Assembly (NCBI RefSeq): GCF_014127485.1
Contig: NZ_CP059903.1
Location: 3,222,001-3,286,000 of the forward strand
DNA length: 64,000 bases
Reading direction: 5' to 3'
Source: Nocardioides dongkuii
GTDB lineage: Bacteria; Actinomycetota; Actinomycetes; Propionibacteriales; Nocardioidaceae
Shown: positions 21,934-30,132 of the stretch, one piece after another
Position numbering within the stretch: the first letter of the stretch is position 1
How the letters are laid out: each line of letters starts with the position of its first letter
Program-made: the position numbers and the translations under genes
The notes under the pieces: model-generated
The model's input: the letters and a program-made list of their open reading frames with translations, nothing else
Told to the model about the DNA's origin: nothing
Databases searched by the model: none

Positions 21934-23742
21934 TCAGGAGGAGCGGCGCATCGCCCACTCGCGCACCCGGTCGATCCGGGCGGCGAGCTGCGCGGCGTTG
22001 GCGACCGCGGCGGGCGGGCCACCGCACTCCCGGCGCAGCGCGGCGTGCGTGATGCCGTGCGCCTGCCCGGTGCGGTGGTGCCACGCGGCGACCAGGCCGT
22101 TGAGCTCGCGGCGCAGCACCGCGAGCTGCTCGTGGGTGGCCACCTCGGCGACCGGGTCGGCGGCGCCGGCCGCGTCGTCGACCGCGGCGGCCCGGGCCGA
22201 CTTCTGCTTGCGGGCCCGCTCGCTCTGCCGCGACTGCAGCAGCTCGCGCATCTGGCCGGGCTCGAGCAGGCCGGGGATGCCGAGGAAGTCCATCTCCTCC
22301 TCGGACCCGACGTGCACCTCGCCGGCGTGCCCGAACTCGCCGCCGTCGAAGAGCACCCGGTCGAAGCGGGCCTCGGAGCCCAGCGCCTCGAAGGACATCT
22401 CCAGCTCGCCGGACGCCGACTCGGTGGCGTTGGCCTGGGCGAGCAGGTCGTCCTCGGCGGCGAAGATGTTGCCCTCGTCGTTGACCCGGCGGCTGAGCAC
22501 GTGGTCGCGCTCCACCTCCATCTCGCCGGCGTACGCGAGCAGCCGCGGCACGCTGGGCAGGAAGACCGACGCGGTCTCGCCGCGGGTACGGGCGCGCACG
22601 AAGCGGCCGACGGCCTGGGCGAAGAACAGCGGGGTCGAGGTCGTCGTCGCGTAGACGCCCACGGCGAGGCGGGGCACGTCGACGCCCTCGGAGACCATCC
22701 GGACCGCGACCATCCAGCGGGCCTCGCCGGCGGCGAACTCCGTGATCTTCTTGGAGGCGGCCTTCTCGTCGGAGAGCACGACGGTGGGCGCCTCGCCGCT
22801 GATCTGGCGCAGCGTCTTGGCGTACGCGCGGGCCGAGTCCTGGTCGGTGGCGATCACCAGGCCGCCCGCGTCGGGGACGTGGCGGCGCACCTCGGTGAGC
22901 CGGCTGTCGGCCGCGGCCAGCACCGACGGGATCCACGACCCGGAGGGGTCCAGCGCGGTGCGCAGCGCCTGGTTCGTGAGGTCCTGGGTGAGCGGCTCCC
23001 CCAGCCGCGCCGCGATCTCGTCGCCGGCGCGGGTCCGCCAGGTCATCTCGCCGGAGTAGGCCATGAACAGCACCGGGCGGACGACGTGGTCGGCCAGCGC
23101 GTGCGCGTAGCCGTAGGTGAAGTCGGCCACCGAGCGCGGGACGCCGTCGGGGCCGGGCGCGTAGGTGACGAACGGGATCGGGTTGATGTCGGAGCGGAAC
23201 GGCGTGCCGGTCAGCGCGAGCCGGCGGGCGGCGGGCTCGAACGCCTCGCGCACCCCCTCGCCCCACGAGAGCGCGTCGCCGGCGTGGTGCACCTCGTCGA
23301 GGATCACCAGCGTCTTGAACCGCTCCGCACGGATCCGCATCGCGAGCGGGTTGACCGCGACCCCGGCGTACGTCACCGCGACGCCGACGTAGTCACCCGA
23401 CGTGCGGCCCTTGCCCGCGGCGTACGTCGGGTCGATCGGGATGCCGGCGCGCGCGGCGGCCTCGGCCCACTGCAGCTTGAGGTGCTCGGTGGGGGCGACC
23501 ACGATGATCCGGTCGATGATCCGGCGGCCCAGCAGCTCGGCGGCCACCGACAGCGCGAACGTCGTCTTGCCGGCGCCGGGCGTGGCCACGGCGAGGAAGT
23601 CGCGGGGCTGCCGGGCGAAGTACTGCTCCATCGCCGCCGCCTGCCAGGCGCGCAGCGAGCTCGCCGTGCCCCACGCGGCCCGCTCCGGCCAGGCCGGGGT
23701 CAGCGCGGTGGGCAGGGGGGCGTCGTCGTGACGCCCGGTCAC
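21934..23742 (-). CDS. DEAD/DEAH-box helicase (superfamily 2)
   Basis: ATP-dependent helicase of 602 aa. Walker A TPGAGKT is at 54-60, and Walker B DEVHH begins at 149. ALTGTPFRSD is motif III. The C-terminal helicase lobe has MVSEGVDVPRLAVGVYATT and QAVGRFVRAR. It resembles the type III restriction/UvrB-like ResIII helicases and is widespread as a single gene in Actinobacteria. The role is probably DNA or RNA repair rather than defence. GTG 23742 overlaps the DUF3039 stop by 4 nt, so the two are coupled. Confidence 0.9.
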   Translation of the reverse strand: MTGRHDDAPLPTALTPAWPERAAWGTASSLRAWQAAAMEQYFARQPRDFLAVATPGAGKTTFALSVAAELLGRRIIDRIIVVAPTEHLKLQWAEAAARAGIPIDPTYAAGKGRTSGDYVGVAVTYAGVAVNPLAMRIRAERFKTLVILDEVHHAGDALSWGEGVREAFEPAARRLALTGTPFRSDINPIPFVTYAPGPDGVPRSVADFTYGYAHALADHVVRPVLFMAYSGEMTWRTRAGDEIAARLGEPLTQDLTNQALRTALDPSGSWIPSVLAAADSRLTEVRRHVPDAGGLVIATDQDSARAYAKTLRQISGEAPTVVLSDEKAASKKITEFAAGEARWMVAVRMVSEGVDVPRLAVGVYATTTSTPLFFAQAVGRFVRARTRGETASVFLPSVPRLLAYAGEMEVERDHVLSRRVNDEGNIFAAEDDLLAQANATESASGELEMSFEALGSEARFDRVLFDGGEFGHAGEVHVGSEEEMDFLGIPGLLEPGQMRELLQSRQSERARKQKSARAAAVDDAAGAADPVAEVATHEQLAVLRRELNGLVAAWHHRTGQAHGITHAALRRECGGPPAAVANAAQLAARIDRVREWAMRRSS

Positions 23743-24011
23743 GCGTCGGAGCCCGCGTCGTCCTTGAGCGACTCCCAGACGTCCTTGCAGTCGGGGCACA
23801 CCGGGAACTTCTCCGGCGCCCGGCTGGGCACCCAGACCTTGCCGCACAGGGCGACCACGGGGGTGCCCATGACCATCGCCTCGGTGAGCTTGTCCTTGTC
23901 GACGTAGTGCGAGAACTTCTCGTGGTCACCGTCGTCCGTGGGGACGGTGTGACGGTCCTCGCGAACCTTCTCGTCGACGGCGGTGCCGGTCCCGAATCCG
24001 ATGGTGCTCAC
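23739..24011 (-). CDS. DUF3039 family protein
   Basis: Small protein of 90 aa. Three cysteines (ALCGKVWVP; FPVCPDCKDVW) suggest a zinc-binding site. The family is restricted to Actinobacteria and commonly sits beside this helicase; no function is established. GTG 24011 has TACCCT 7 nt upstream, indicating a leaderless transcript that continues into the helicase gene. Confidence 0.85.
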   Translation of the reverse strand: MSTIGFGTGTAVDEKVREDRHTVPTDDGDHEKFSHYVDKDKLTEAMVMGTPVVALCGKVWVPSRAPEKFPVCPDCKDVWESLKDDAGSDA

Positions 24012-24018
24012 GCGTCCC

Positions 24019-24024
24019 AGGGTA
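24019..24024 (-). promoter_or_regulatory. -10 hexamer of DUF3039-helicase operon
   Basis: TACCCT on the minus strand, 7 nt before the GTG at 24011. Confidence 0.45.
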
Positions 24025-24037
24025 CGGGATGCGGCGG

Positions 24038-24607
24038 TCAGTTCAGGCCGGGGTCGGCGGGCCTGGTGGAGTTCCAGGCGAGGTGCCCGGGCTGGCGGCG
24101 GAGCACGTCGCGCCACAGCTCGACCGGGTCCGCACGGAACACGTCGGGGGCCTGCGCGGGCACGACGTACCAGCTGCCCTCCTCGATCTCGGCGTCGAGC
24201 TGGCCGGCGCCCCACCCGGCGTACCCGGCGAAGATGCGCATCCGGGAGACGGTGCCGTCGACGAGCTCGACGGGCGTGTCGAGGTCGAGCAGGCCGAGGC
24301 GGCCGACGACCTCGCGGAAGCCGACCGGCGGGTCCTCGCCGTCGCGCAGCAGGGCCACGGCGAGCGCGCCCTCGGTGCTGACCGGGCCGCCGAGGAAGAG
24401 CACGCCCGGCTCGCTGACCACGTCGTCCCACGGCTTGAGCACCTCGCCGACCGGGACCGGCGAGGGCCGGTTGAGGACGACGCCGAGCGCGCCCTCCTCG
24501 TCGGCGTCGAGCAGCAGGATGACGGAGTCGGCGAAGTTCGGGTCCATCAGCGCGGGCGTCGCCACCAGCAGCATCCCCGCGCCCAGCCCCGCGTCCTTGC
24601 CCACCAT
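24038..24607 (-). CDS. YqgE/AlgH family protein
   Basis: A 189-aa protein of the UPF0301 family. AGMLLVATPALMDPNFADSV at the N-terminus, LGVVLNRPSPVPVGEVL, and the later FAGYAGWGAGQLDAEI are its signatures. The biochemical role is unknown. ATG 24607 has a GAGG 9 nt upstream. An alternative ATG at 24616 adds three residues but places GAGG right against the start. It ends about 26 nt upstream of the DUF3039 start and may share transcripts. Confidence 0.9.
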   Translation of the reverse strand: MVGKDAGLGAGMLLVATPALMDPNFADSVILLLDADEEGALGVVLNRPSPVPVGEVLKPWDDVVSEPGVLFLGGPVSTEGALAVALLRDGEDPPVGFREVVGRLGLLDLDTPVELVDGTVSRMRIFAGYAGWGAGQLDAEIEEGSWYVVPAQAPDVFRADPVELWRDVLRRQPGHLAWNSTRPADPGLN

Positions 24608-24647
24608 GGGACCCATCCTCGCACCGGACCGATGGGCCCGGCAGAGG

Positions 24648-25175
24648 TCACGCGACGAGCGCCGAGCGCACCCGGTCCAGGAACGTGGCGCGCTGCGGGG
24701 GCCGCACCCGCTGCGGGACGGCGTACGTCGCGCGCGCCTCGGCCTCGATGCGGGCACCGGTCCGGGCGGCCGCGGCGTCCTGCGCGCTGGCCAGGCCGGC
24801 GGCGACGGCGAGCACCGTGTGCTCCTTGGCGGTCGCCTTCGCGACCGCGGTCGCCATCTGCTCGTCGAGCGGGTGCTCACGGTGGTGGTCGATGACCGCG
24901 CGGGTGCCCGGCAGCTCCTCGGCGGTGGCGCGCCAGGCGTCCACGACCGCGGCCTCGAGGTCGGTCGGCTGGTTCAGCAGCAGCTCGCGCTCGATCCGGC
25001 CCGAGAGCCGGGCGTGCCAGCGCAGCTGGAGGGCGCCGAGCAGGGTCAGCTCGTCGCCGAAGGTCTCGGCCACGCCCTCGACGTCCAGGGGCAGGCGGCC
25101 GTCGAGACGCCGGTCGGCCTCGGCGGTCACGGCGCGCAGGACCTCGCCGCGGTGGTGGAAGGTGTTCCGGGTCAT
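24648..25175 (-). CDS. conserved hypothetical protein, helical
   Basis: A 175-aa cytoplasmic protein I do not recognise. It is rich in Ala, Arg and Glu and predicted largely helical. Segments such as LLGALQLRWHARLSGRIERE and RAVIDHHREHPLDEQMATAV are visible; no catalytic motif is seen. An AAGGAG Shine-Dalgarno precedes the ATG at 25175. It diverges from a TetR gene across a region with two palindromes, so it is the likely TetR target. Confidence 0.75.
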   Translation of the reverse strand: MTRNTFHHRGEVLRAVTAEADRRLDGRLPLDVEGVAETFGDELTLLGALQLRWHARLSGRIERELLLNQPTDLEAAVVDAWRATAEELPGTRAVIDHHREHPLDEQMATAVAKATAKEHTVLAVAAGLASAQDAAAARTGARIEAEARATYAVPQRVRPPQRATFLDRVRSALVA

Positions 25176-25200
25176 GGTCGGCTCCTTCGGGACGGATCTC

Positions 25201-25248
25201 GCATACCGCGAGTACGTACTCAGAGTACGAAGCCATACCGTCGGTATG
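25201..25248. promoter_or_regulatory. operator region between hypothetical gene and TetR
   Basis: GAGTACGTACTC (25210-25221) is a perfect 12-bp palindrome. CATACCG-T-CGGTATG (25234-25248) is a perfect 15-bp odd palindrome, and a half copy GCATACCG starts at 25201. This is typical of TetR-type autoregulated divergent promoters. The core ATACCGNCGGTAT is shared with the IclR promoter at 21901-21913. Confidence 0.6.
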
Positions 25249-25295
25249 CAAACCTGCGTCGGGTGATGCTCGCCACCCGTACCGGCGGTCGGTCC

Positions 25296-25301
25296 TAGAC
25301 T
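25296..25301 (+). promoter_or_regulatory. -10 hexamer of TetR gene
   Basis: TAGACT, then 6 nt, then the ATG at 25308. Leaderless arrangement. Confidence 0.5.
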
Positions 25302-25307
25302 GTCGGG

Positions 25308-26021
25308 ATGCCGAAGCCCTCCGTCTCCAAGCTGGTGCCGAAGGTCCCCGCGGTGCCCGGCACCAGCCGCCGGCAGCAGTACTCCGCCTCGACCAAGCGC
25401 GCCCTGGTCGATGTCGCGGAGGAGCTCTTCACCGAGCACGGGTACGCCGCGACGTCGCTCGACGCGATCGTCGCCGGCGCCCGGGTCACCAAGGGCGCGC
25501 TCTACCACCACTTCAGCGGCAAGCAGGCGCTCTTCGAGGCGGTCTTCGACCGCGTGGAGACCGACGCCGCCAAGAGCATCCAGAAGGCGCTGCGCGGCCG
25601 GCGGGACCCGTGGGAGAAGGCGCTCGCCGGCCTGCGCGCGTTCCTCTCCGTCGTGCAGGAGCCGCGCTACCGCCGGGTGGTGATCCAGGAGGGCCCCTCG
25701 GTGCTCGGCTACGAGCGCTACCGCGAGCAGGAGGAGCGCTCGACGTTCGCCAACGTCGTCGACATCGTCCGCGCCGTGATCTCCGCCGGCACGTGGGAGC
25801 TCGACGAGGACATGCTCCAGACCTTCGCGCGGATCTTCTTCGGCGCGATGTCGTCGGCGGGCGAGTCGGTCGCCAGCTCCGCCGACCCGATCGCCTCCGC
25901 CCAGCGGGTCGAGACCGCGATCGCCTTCATCCTGCAGGGCTTCCAGGCCCTCGCCGACGCGGGCGTCGAGCTGCCCACCGGCGCCCCGGACATCGAGGAG
26001 CCCGGCGCCCCGACCCCCTGA
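25308..26021 (+). CDS. TetR-family transcriptional regulator
   Basis: DNA-binding repressor of 237 aa. The TetR_N domain is at about residues 24-75: YSASTKRALVDVAEELFTEH, then GAGVTKGALYHHF-like sequence (GARVTKGALYHHFSGKQALF). The C-terminal ligand domain cannot be matched to a known effector. A leader of about 20 residues precedes the domain. It is probably autoregulatory through the palindromes at 25201-25248 and may repress the divergent hypothetical gene. The gene ends at a repeat cluster. Confidence 0.92.
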   Translation: MPKPSVSKLVPKVPAVPGTSRRQQYSASTKRALVDVAEELFTEHGYAATSLDAIVAGARVTKGALYHHFSGKQALFEAVFDRVETDAAKSIQKALRGRRDPWEKALAGLRAFLSVVQEPRYRRVVIQEGPSVLGYERYREQEERSTFANVVDIVRAVISAGTWELDEDMLQTFARIFFGAMSSAGESVASSADPIASAQRVETAIAFILQGFQALADAGVELPTGAPDIEEPGAPTP

Positions 26022-26026
26022 TCCGC

Positions 26027-26346
26027 GGTGGTCGAGCAGCGAGGAGCGCCGCCACCCCGGTGGTCGAGCAGCGAGGAGCGCCAGCGACGAGCGATGTCGA
26101 GACCCCCGCAACGAAGGCAGGGCCCCCACCCACCGCCGTACGTCGGCCCACCCGGTCTCGACAACGGTCAGGCGCTGCGCGCCTTCCCTGCTCGACCCCC
26201 GACCCCCGGTGGTCGAGCAGCGAGGAGCGCCAGCGACGAGCGGTGTCGAGACCCCCGCAACGAACGCAGAGCGTCGACCACCGCCGTACGTCGGCCCACC
26301 CGGTCTCGACAACGGTCAGGCGCTGCGCGCCTTCCCTGCTCGACCA
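26027..26346. repeat. dispersed palindromic repeat, two tandem copies plus a left fragment
   Basis: Left-end fragment 26027-26058, full copies about 26059-26199 and 26208-26346. The copies are near-identical to each other, except that the inner segment differs between 26115 and 26130 and between 26263 and 26278. Outer ends are GGTGGTCGAGCAG and CTGCTCGACC. They fill the whole gap between the TetR and DUF3048 genes, and no gene is present there. Confidence 0.85.
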
Positions 26347-26358
26347 ACGACGGTGGGG

Positions 26359-27369
26359 CTACTTCCCGAAGGTGACGTCGCCGTCCTGGGCGGGCACCAG
26401 CTCGATCCAGGTGCGCCCGGCGGGCACGGTCAGCTCGCCGGCCTTGGTCGAGAGCTTGAGCGGGGCGGCGACGCCGGCCTTCTTCCAGGTGCCGCGCACG
26501 AGCCGGCCGTCGTGGAAGAGCAGGGCCGCGCCGCTGCCCTCGAACTTGGTCTCGGGCACCGGGTTGCCGGCCGGGTCCGTGTAGCCGGCGTCGCCGACCT
26601 GCACCCGCAGCGCGAGCACGGTGTCGGCCAGGAACTCGTCGCCGTCGGCGGCGTAGGTGTTCTGGTTGACGTAGTCGCCGTCCTCGAAGACCCAGTTGGT
26701 CGTGTGGCCGCCGGAGAACTTCGCCGAGACCGTCCGGGCGGGCTGGCCCTTCGGGAGGTCCTTCGCCTCGCCCCAGGGCAGGTAGTCGTCGGGACGCTGC
26801 TCCTCGTCGAGCGCCGCGGCCTTGGCGGTCGCGCCCATGTCCGTGAAGAGGTTGTACGGCGCGCTGCGGGCGGAGTCGCGGTAGAACCCGGGCCCGCCCT
26901 CGGCGAAGAAGTGGATGCCCGAGTCCTTGATCCGCTGGATCGTCACCGGGGCCGCGCCGCTGGTCACCATCGTCGCGTCGGCCGGCTTCACGATGCCGAT
27001 GTCGCTGGCGCGCATCGACCGGACCGGGCCGGCGTTGTCGGGCAGCTCGGAGTAGAAGAACGCCGCGAGCCGCGTCATCCCGCCCTCGACGAGCTCCTCG
27101 ACCACCAGGTCGGCGCTGCCGAGCCCCTCCTGGGGCGCGCTGGCCGCGGTGTTGTCGAGCTTGAGCACCATCACCGGGTGCTTCTTCGCCGAGCTCGCGT
27201 CGCCCTTGACCGGGAGCCCGGTCAGCGGCCACGTGGCGGCGAGGGTCTCGCCGCCGGCGACGTCCTGGGCGCCCGGAGTGTCGTCCCCGCCGTCGTCGTC
27301 GCCCCCGCACGCACTGAGGGTGAGCCCGAGGGCCACGAGGCAGGAGGCGAGCAGGTGGGCACGGCGCAC
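26359..27369 (-). CDS. DUF3048-domain lipoprotein
   Basis: Membrane-anchored extracellular protein of 336 aa. GTG 27369 is chosen because GGAG lies 7 nt upstream and the product then starts with a short signal peptide and lipobox (TLSACGGDDD). The mature part matches the DUF3048 family: KHPVMVLKLDNTAASAPQEG, RLAAFFYSELPDNAGPVRSM and HTTNWVFEDG. YerB of Bacillus belongs to this family and its function is not settled. The gene follows fabG on the same strand with a gap of about 100 nt. Confidence 0.85.
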   Translation of the reverse strand: MRRAHLLASCLVALGLTLSACGGDDDGGDDTPGAQDVAGGETLAATWPLTGLPVKGDASSAKKHPVMVLKLDNTAASAPQEGLGSADLVVEELVEGGMTRLAAFFYSELPDNAGPVRSMRASDIGIVKPADATMVTSGAAPVTIQRIKDSGIHFFAEGGPGFYRDSARSAPYNLFTDMGATAKAAALDEEQRPDDYLPWGEAKDLPKGQPARTVSAKFSGGHTTNWVFEDGDYVNQNTYAADGDEFLADTVLALRVQVGDAGYTDPAGNPVPETKFEGSGAALLFHDGRLVRGTWKKAGVAAPLKLSTKAGELTVPAGRTWIELVPAQDGDVTFGK

Positions 27370-27472
27370 GGGAGAGCTCCGGTTCAGGTCGGAAGGTGTA
27401 CTGACTCGGTTCACTTCAGTGTGCGGCGCGACCGGGCGCACCCGTCGGAGGCGCGCCCGGAGGCGCCGACGG

Positions 27473-28228
27473 TCAGCCGAGCTTGGCGCCGCCGTCGACG
27501 TACAGCGTCTGGCCGGTGATGTACGACGCCTCGTCGCTGCACAGGAACGCGGCCGCGGCCGCAATGTCCTCGGGGAAGCCCACGCGGCGGACCGGCGCGG
27601 CCTCGGCGTTGAGCGCGCGGAACTCCTCGACGTCCATCTTCAGGCGGGCGGCGGTGGCGTCGGTCATCTCGGTGGCGATGAAGCCGGGCGCGATCGCGTT
27701 GGCGTTGATGCCGAACGGGCCGAGCTCGATGCCGAGGGTCCGGGTGAACCCCTGGACGCCCATCTTGGCGGCGGAGTAGTTGGCCTGGCCGCGGTTGCCG
27801 AGCGCGGAGACGCTCGAGAGGTTGAGGATCTTGCCGTAGCGCTGCTCGACGAAGTGCTTCTGCGCGGCCTTGGTCATCAGGAAGGCGCCCTTGAGGTGCA
27901 CGTTCATGACCAGGTCCCAGTCGTCCTCGGACATCTTGAACAGCAGGTTGTCGCGGGTGATGCCGGCGTTGTTGACGAGGATGTGGATCCCGCCGAGCTC
28001 CTCGACGACCCGCGCCACCGCGGCGTCGACCGACGCGGCGTTGCTGACGTCGGCGCCGATGCCCACGGCCTTGCCGGGGAGGCGGCTCGCGGCGTCGCTG
28101 GCCGCGGCCTCGTCGAGGTCGATCACGGCGACCGCCGCGCCCTCCTCGGAGAACCGCGTCGCGGTGCCGAACCCGATGCCTCGTCCCGCACCGGTGATGA
28201 CGGCGACCCGCCCGTCGAACCGACCCAT
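27473..28228 (-). CDS. fabG: 3-oxoacyl-ACP reductase-type SDR
   Basis: NAD(P)H-dependent short-chain dehydrogenase of 251 aa. The cofactor motif is TGAGRGIG near residue 12. The NNAG motif is followed by the catalytic Ser139, Tyr151 and Lys155 (LNLSSVSALGNRGQANYSAAK). The C-terminus ITGQTLYVDGG fits FabG. The symbol reflects family resemblance; chain length and role (fatty acid or polyhydroxyalkanoate) are not decided. ATG 28228 has a GAGGAGGAG ribosome-binding site. Confidence 0.88.
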   Translation of the reverse strand: MGRFDGRVAVITGAGRGIGFGTATRFSEEGAAVAVIDLDEAAASDAASRLPGKAVGIGADVSNAASVDAAVARVVEELGGIHILVNNAGITRDNLLFKMSEDDWDLVMNVHLKGAFLMTKAAQKHFVEQRYGKILNLSSVSALGNRGQANYSAAKMGVQGFTRTLGIELGPFGINANAIAPGFIATEMTDATAARLKMDVEEFRALNAEAAPVRRVGFPEDIAAAAAFLCSDEASYITGQTLYVDGGAKLG

Positions 28229-28263
28229 GATGAGCTCCTCCTCGTTCGTGCCGTGGACGCCGG

Positions 28264-28677
28264 TCACTCTAGGACCGCGCGCAACCGCGCGGCGTACTGG
28301 GCCCGCTCGTCGGCGTCGGCGTACGTCGTGCGCGGCCAGAAGAACCCGCGGAGCCCGTCGCCCTTGGTGCGCGGCACGACGTGGAGGTGCAGGTGGGCGA
28401 CCGACTGGCTCACGACGTTGTTCATCGCGACGAAGCTGCCCTGCGCGCCCAGCCCGTCGACCACCGCGGTCGCGAGCCGCTGCGCGGCGCCGAGGAAGCC
28501 GTCACGCAGGCCGGCCGGGAGGTCGGGGAGGGTGACCACGTGCTCGCGCGGGACCAGCAGCACGTGGCCCTTGAAGACCGGGCGGCGGTCGAGGAACGCG
28601 ACGAAGTCGTCCTCCTCCAGCACCAGGTCGGCCTCGGCGGTGCCGGCGACGATCGCGCAGAAGACGCAGGCGCTCAT
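28264..28677 (-). CDS. HIT-family nucleotide-binding protein
   Basis: A 137-aa histidine-triad hydrolase. The triad HLHLHVVP spans residues 95-102. CVFCAI at the N-terminus and FKGHVLLVPREHV are conserved family features. Substrates are probably adenosine 5'-phosphoramidates or dinucleoside polyphosphates. The ATG overlaps the stop of the secreted peptidase gene by 4 nt (ATGA), so they are translated together even though one product is exported. Confidence 0.92.
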   Translation of the reverse strand: MSACVFCAIVAGTAEADLVLEEDDFVAFLDRRPVFKGHVLLVPREHVVTLPDLPAGLRDGFLGAAQRLATAVVDGLGAQGSFVAMNNVVSQSVAHLHLHVVPRTKGDGLRGFFWPRTTYADADERAQYAARLRAVLE

Positions 28678-30083
28678 TCGCACACGAACCCGTCGCACTG
28701 CGGGTGCAGCTCGCGCGGGCTGATCCGGGCGGCGGCGCGACCGGACCCGCCGACGACATCGAAGTGGTGGCTGTCGTGGGTGCCGTAGGTCCAGCGGAGG
28801 CCGTGGCGGGCCATCAGCCGCACCACCGCGTGCGAGCGCGAGCGCCAGGCGACCCGCGCGTGCGAGCGGCTGACCCAGTAGCGGTTGGGCACCACGCCGT
28901 GGGAGGCGTGGTACGGGTTCTCCCAGGTGTTCACGTCGAGCGCGCGCCCGTAGCTGTGCGGGGACCGTACGCCGGGGCGGCCGACCACCGAGCGGCAGTT
29001 GAACGCCGAGGTGTTGCCGGCCGCCATCGAGGCGTAGTCGTCGGCGCCCTGCAGCCGCTTCGACCAGCCGAACCGGTCGACGCGGTGCATCGCGCGGATC
29101 GGGAAGCCGCGGCGGTACATCTCGGCCAGGGCGCCGGCCATGTTGTCGGCGGCGTCGGTCGCCGCGACCAGCTCGCCGCGGTAGCGGTAGCCGTCGTACC
29201 CCCAGTAGTTGACGCGCACCAGCCGCAGGCCGGCCCGACCGACCGGGCAGCCGGCGCGCCAGGAGCGGCCGGTCATCCGGCGCCAGACGCCGTCGGGGAT
29301 GGCGGTGATCGCGACGTGGGCGCCCTCGCCGACCGCGCGCTCCTGCCGGGGCAGGCGGACCCGCGGCCGGGGCGCCCCGGCGGGCAGCGTCACCGGCGTG
29401 CGGGGCGGGCGGTTGTCGATGCGGCGGACCGGGCTGGTGGCGGCGCGGGTCCAGGCGGTCGCCGGCACCTTGGCGCGCCACTCGGTGTCGACCCGCGGGC
29501 GCACCGGCAGCTCGGCGCGACCCTCGGCGTCGGTCACCAGGCTGCCGACGCGCCGCCACCGGCGCTGTCCCTCGTCGCGGCTCTGCAGCCGCACGGTGCC
29601 GCTCACCGGGGTGCCCTGGTCGGTCGCCCAGCGCACGGCGAGCGTGACCTCCTGCTCGTCGACGACCTTCTTCGGCGCCTGCAGCCGCACGGTCGCGGCG
29701 CGGCGCACGACCGGGACGTCGATGGCGCCGGTCGCGGGCGCGTACGTCGTGTCCCCGGCGTACGACGCGCGGAACGCGTTGTCCTGGGGCGTGCGGCTGA
29801 CCGGCACGCTCGCCGTGGCGTGCCCGGCCGCGTCGGTGGTCAGGGCCGTGACCGGCCGCCACTCCCCCGCGACCCGCCGCTCCACGGTCACGGGGGCGCC
29901 GGCGACCGGCTCGCCCGTCGAGGTCCGCAGGTCGAGCGCGAGCGTCGTGGTGGCGTCGGCGTACGCGCCGGGCGCGGCGAGGGTCAGCACCGTCGGCGTC
30001 GCAGCGCTCGCCGGGGCGGCGAGCCCGCCGACGGCGACCACGAGGCCGAGGAGGACGAGGAACAGGTGGCGCCCGAGAATCAT
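28674..30083 (-). CDS. secreted M15-type D-Ala-D-Ala carboxypeptidase-like protein
   Basis: Exported protein of 469 aa. The signal peptide ends near residue 27 (LAAPASA). Residues about 30-225 hold two Ig/MG2-like modules (TTTLALDLRTSTGEPVAGAP; EVTLAVRWATDQGTPVSG). The C-terminal domain has the zinc ligands of M15 peptidases: His376 and Asp383 in SPHSYGRALDVN, and His440 in THDSHHFDV. It should act on peptidoglycan peptides in the cell wall. The stop overlaps the HIT start by 4 nt. Confidence 0.83.
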   Translation of the reverse strand: MILGRHLFLVLLGLVVAVGGLAAPASAATPTVLTLAAPGAYADATTTLALDLRTSTGEPVAGAPVTVERRVAGEWRPVTALTTDAAGHATASVPVSRTPQDNAFRASYAGDTTYAPATGAIDVPVVRRAATVRLQAPKKVVDEQEVTLAVRWATDQGTPVSGTVRLQSRDEGQRRWRRVGSLVTDAEGRAELPVRPRVDTEWRAKVPATAWTRAATSPVRRIDNRPPRTPVTLPAGAPRPRVRLPRQERAVGEGAHVAITAIPDGVWRRMTGRSWRAGCPVGRAGLRLVRVNYWGYDGYRYRGELVAATDAADNMAGALAEMYRRGFPIRAMHRVDRFGWSKRLQGADDYASMAAGNTSAFNCRSVVGRPGVRSPHSYGRALDVNTWENPYHASHGVVPNRYWVSRSHARVAWRSRSHAVVRLMARHGLRWTYGTHDSHHFDVVGGSGRAAARISPRELHPQCDGFVCE

Positions 30084-30120
30084 GCGCCACAGTGTGCACG
30101 CCGCCGGGGACGATCCGCCG

Positions 30121-30126
30121 TAGCCT
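30121..30126 (+). promoter_or_regulatory. -10 hexamer of membrane-anchored hypothetical
   Basis: TAGCCT, then 6 nt, then the ATG at 30133. Confidence 0.45.
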
Positions 30127-30132
30127 GCCGCC

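Noticed and set aside
26027..26346. CRISPR array
   Set aside because: Copies are about 140 bp with nested inverted ends and no short regularly spaced repeats; no cas genes present.
26028..26375. 115-codon frame in the repeat cluster as a gene
   Set aside because: Frame exists only because repeat units are read through; no ribosome-binding site and same peptide motifs recur at other repeat copies.
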